Shown here in pieces: positions 12,904 through 14,565 of a stretch of DNA of 14,565 nucleotides. The notes beneath the pieces were generated by a model, which searched no databases, was not told the origin of the DNA, and saw only the letters and a list, made by a program, of their open reading frames with translations. How positions within the stretch are numbered: the first letter of the stretch is position 1; each line of letters opens with the position of its first letter. Both the position numbers and the translations under genes were made by a program. The DNA lies in contig JAIRKG010000150.1 of assembly GCA_031260235.1 (NCBI GenBank), positions 1-14,565 on the forward strand, read 5' to 3'. The DNA is from Dysgonamonadaceae bacterium. Its GTDB lineage: Bacteria > Bacteroidota > Bacteroidia > Bacteroidales > Azobacteroidaceae.

Positions 12904-14277
12904 ATGAAATTACCTTTTGCAGAATCATGGAAGATAAAAATGGTAGAACCCATTCGTAAAAGTACTCGTCAAGAGCGTGAACAGTGGTTGAAAGCGGCAC
13001 ATTATAACGTTTTTCAATTAGCTTCGGAACATGTTTATATTGATCTTATTACCGATTCAGGAACGGGAGCAATGTCTGATAGACAGTGGGCAGCATTGAT
13101 GCTGGGAGATGAAAGTTATGCAGGCGCATCTTCTTTCTTTAACTTCAAGAATAAGATTACAGAAATTACAGGATTTCCTTATATTATCCCGACACATCAG
13201 GGACGTGCAGCCGAAAATGTTTTATTTTCCTATCTGGTAAAAGAAGGAAATATCATTCCCGGAAATTCACATTTTGATACAACAAAAGGACATATTGAAG
13301 TGCGTAAAGCGATTGCCTGTGATTGTACAATAGATGAAGCAAAAGATACTCAATTGGAACTCCCTTTCAAAGGAAATGTTGATCCCCGAAAACTTGAAAA
13401 CGTATTGGCGGAAAATCATGACAAAATACCGTTTATCATTATAACCATCACCAATAATACGGCAGGCGGACAACCTGTTTCGATGCGGAATTTAAAAGAA
13501 GTTCGCGCCATTGCAGACAAATATAAAAAACCTGTTTTGTTTGATGCGGCTCGCTTCGCAGAAAATGCCTACTTTATCAAAATGCGGGAAGACGGCTACA
13601 AAGACAAAACGATTAAGGAAATAACTAAAGAAATGTTTTCACTTGCAGACGGAATGACAATGAGCGCAAAAAAAGACGCCATCGTCAATATGGGGGGATT
13701 TATTGCTACCCGTCTGGAAGAATGGTATGAAGGCGCTAAAGGATACTGTATCCAATACGAAGGTTATCTTACTTATGGTGGAATGAATGGGCGAGACATG
13801 AATGCTTTGGCGATAGGATTGGATGAAAATACGGAATTTGAAAATCTTGAAACACGTATCCGTCAGGTGGAATATCTTGCAGGAAGATTGGACGAATATA
13901 AAATTCCCTATCAGCGTCCTGCGGGTGGACATGCTATTTTTGTGGACGCTATGAAAATATTAACTCATGTTCCGAAAGAAGAGTTTCCTGCGCAAACATT
14001 GACCGTTGAATTGTATCTTGAAGCAGGAATCCGTGGCTGCGAAATCGGATTTATTTTGGCGGATAGAGATCCTGTTACGCGTGAAAACAGATTCGGTGGA
14101 TTAGATTTACTTCGCCTGGCAATCCCTCGCCGCGTGTATACGAACAATCATATGGATGTAATTGCAGTTGCATTAAAGAATGTATTCGATAGACGGGAAG
14201 CCATTACTCACGGCGTTAAAATAACATGGGAATCTCCTGTCATGCGCCATTTTACAGTACAATTAGAGAAAATATAG
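12904..14277 (+). CDS. tnaA: Tryptophanase (tryptophan indole-lyase)
   Basis: A PLP enzyme cleaving L-tryptophan to indole, pyruvate and ammonia in the cytoplasm. The 457-residue product is full length. It aligns by eye with the tryptophanase / tyrosine phenol-lyase family: YIDLITDSGTGAMSD (45-59), PTHQGRAAEN (96-105), Asp214 in FDAARFAENAYF to bind the PLP ring nitrogen, PLP lysine Lys257 in MSAKKD, and LRLAIPRRVYT near the C-terminus. Tyrosine phenol-lyase has an Arg in the segment corresponding to GIRGCEIG; here residue 381 is Ile, which favours tryptophanase. The gene stands alone between a repeat cluster and a terminator. No tryptophan permease (tnaB) is seen inside the window, nor a Trp-containing TnaC-like leader. 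Confidence 0.96.
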   Translation: MKLPFAESWKIKMVEPIRKSTRQEREQWLKAAHYNVFQLASEHVYIDLITDSGTGAMSDRQWAALMLGDESYAGASSFFNFKNKITEITGFPYIIPTHQGRAAENVLFSYLVKEGNIIPGNSHFDTTKGHIEVRKAIACDCTIDEAKDTQLELPFKGNVDPRKLENVLAENHDKIPFIIITITNNTAGGQPVSMRNLKEVRAIADKYKKPVLFDAARFAENAYFIKMREDGYKDKTIKEITKEMFSLADGMTMSAKKDAIVNMGGFIATRLEEWYEGAKGYCIQYEGYLTYGGMNGRDMNALAIGLDENTEFENLETRIRQVEYLAGRLDEYKIPYQRPAGGHAIFVDAMKILTHVPKEEFPAQTLTVELYLEAGIRGCEIGFILADRDPVTRENRFGGLDLLRLAIPRRVYTNNHMDVIAVALKNVFDRREAITHGVKITWESPVMRHFTVQLEKI

Positions 14278-14300
14278 ATATTTCATTTTCATTAGACGGA

Positions 14301-14336
14301 GGACGGCGGAACATTTATGTTTCGTCGTCCTTTTTT
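14301..14336 (+). terminator. Rho-independent terminator of tnaA
   Basis: GGACGGCGGAACA (14301-14313) pairs with TGTTTCGTCGTCC (14318-14330), a 13-bp stem with two G-U pairs and a TTTA loop, followed directly by six T. It starts 23 bases after the tnaA stop. Confidence 0.92.
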
Positions 14337-14378
14337 AATACATGGTAATAGTATTCATTTTTGCCCGGAAAAAATACA

Positions 14379-14424
14379 CGTCATTGCGAGCGAAGCGAAG
14401 CGGCGAAACGGCGAAGCAATCCTG
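14379..14424 (+). repeat. Repeat copy 7 (expanded)
   Basis: CGTCATTGCGAGCGAAGCGA then AGCGGCGAAACGGCGAAGCAATCCTG. It has the same ends as the family, but the middle is stretched by GCGAAGCG/GCGAAACG-type short repeats to 46 bases. The rest of this 3' region has no gene; a frame through the repeat is spurious. Confidence 0.8.
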
Positions 14425-14504
14425 TACTTCACCGGCTTTCATATTCTATTGAAGATTAAGAATTTGAGAATTAAGAGCGACACGCTAAACCCTGCCCATT
14501 TTCA

Positions 14505-14520
14505 AAACCCGAAAGGGTTT
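14505..14520. other. Small perfect hairpin
   Basis: AAACCC-GAAA-GGGTTT is a 6-bp stem with a GAAA tetraloop. It is followed by AAATTTAAACGGCGTTTAA, containing a second inverted repeat TTAAACG-G-CGTTTAA (14525-14539). The role is unknown; it is near the right edge. Confidence 0.5.
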
Positions 14521-14532
14521 AAATTTAAACGG

Positions 14533-14565
14533 CGTTTAAGCGAGCGGATAAATGCCGTTTAAGCG
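14533..14565. repeat. Start of a possible 23-nt direct repeat at window edge
   Basis: CGTTTAAGCG occurs at 14533-14542 and again at 14556-14565, a period of 23 bases. The second copy is cut by the window end, so a longer tandem array cannot be confirmed. Confidence 0.35.

Noticed and set aside
12904..14277. Tyrosine phenol-lyase instead of tryptophanase
   Set aside because: The phenol-binding Arg of tyrosine phenol-lyase is Ile at position 381, and the flanking EIG and DRDP text is tryptophanase-like.
14317..14562. Plus-strand frame of 81 codons containing VIASEAKRRNGEAI
   Set aside because: It begins inside the tnaA terminator stem and runs through repeat copy 7; no protein-like composition or homology is apparent.

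Overview
The window looks like a chromosomal segment of a Bacteroidota member, most likely of the order Bacteroidales. Three things point there. The gene neighbourhoods psd-pssA, dnaN-exonuclease and HU-(AURKAIP1/COX24-like)-rng beside mutY-ssb-gldE are Bacteroidota-typical. Most upstream regions carry a TAnnTTTG -7 box, several with a TTG-type -33 box about 20-22 bases upstream. Shine-Dalgarno sequences are largely absent. Coding DNA is moderately AT-rich; one intergenic stretch (about 12.17-12.74 kb) is strikingly GC- and hairpin-rich. I cannot name the genus.

Layout. 1-1342 (minus) is the N-terminal part of a polytopic oligosaccharide/O-antigen flippase that runs off the left edge. It is divergent from a phospholipid operon, psd (1590-2246) and pssA (2256-2963), followed by the RNA methyltransferase gene rlmD (2960-4396). 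The divergent region holds a 17-bp perfect inverted repeat carrying two mirror-image -7 boxes, and a 23-nt x 4 tandem array of small hairpins. rlmD meets, stop codon to stop codon with no spacer, the minus-strand pair dnaN (5177-6301) and a DEDDh exonuclease (4397-5167). rnhB (6433-7041, plus) converges on a minus-strand cluster: HU-like protein (9168-9467), a 30-residue AURKAIP1/COX24-like basic protein (9048-9140) and RNase G (7287-8858). Divergent from HU lie mutY (9599-10723), ssb (10778-11263) and gldE (11312-12106).

The right third shows genome decay and rearrangement. GldE lacks its usual N-terminal DUF21 membrane domain. gldD, expected next, is reduced to a signal-peptide stub that runs into a copy of an interspersed palindromic repeat. 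About 730 bp without an intact gene then carries at least seven copies of that repeat family plus GC-rich hairpins. Next comes an intact tryptophanase gene (12904-14277) with its own promoter and a strong terminator, then another repeat copy.

Functionally most genes are housekeeping: phosphatidylethanolamine synthesis (PssA then Psd), replication (DnaN, exonuclease, SSB), R-loop and ribonucleotide repair (RNase HII), oxidative-lesion repair (MutY), RNA modification and decay (RlmD, RNase G), and nucleoid structure (HU). The accessory parts are the flippase, the decayed gldE-gldD locus and tryptophanase (indole production). I found no clear new multigene system. The most interesting signals are the possible promoter switch at 1502-1570, the tandem hairpin leader at 1389-1480, and the repeat-associated erosion of gldE-gldD.
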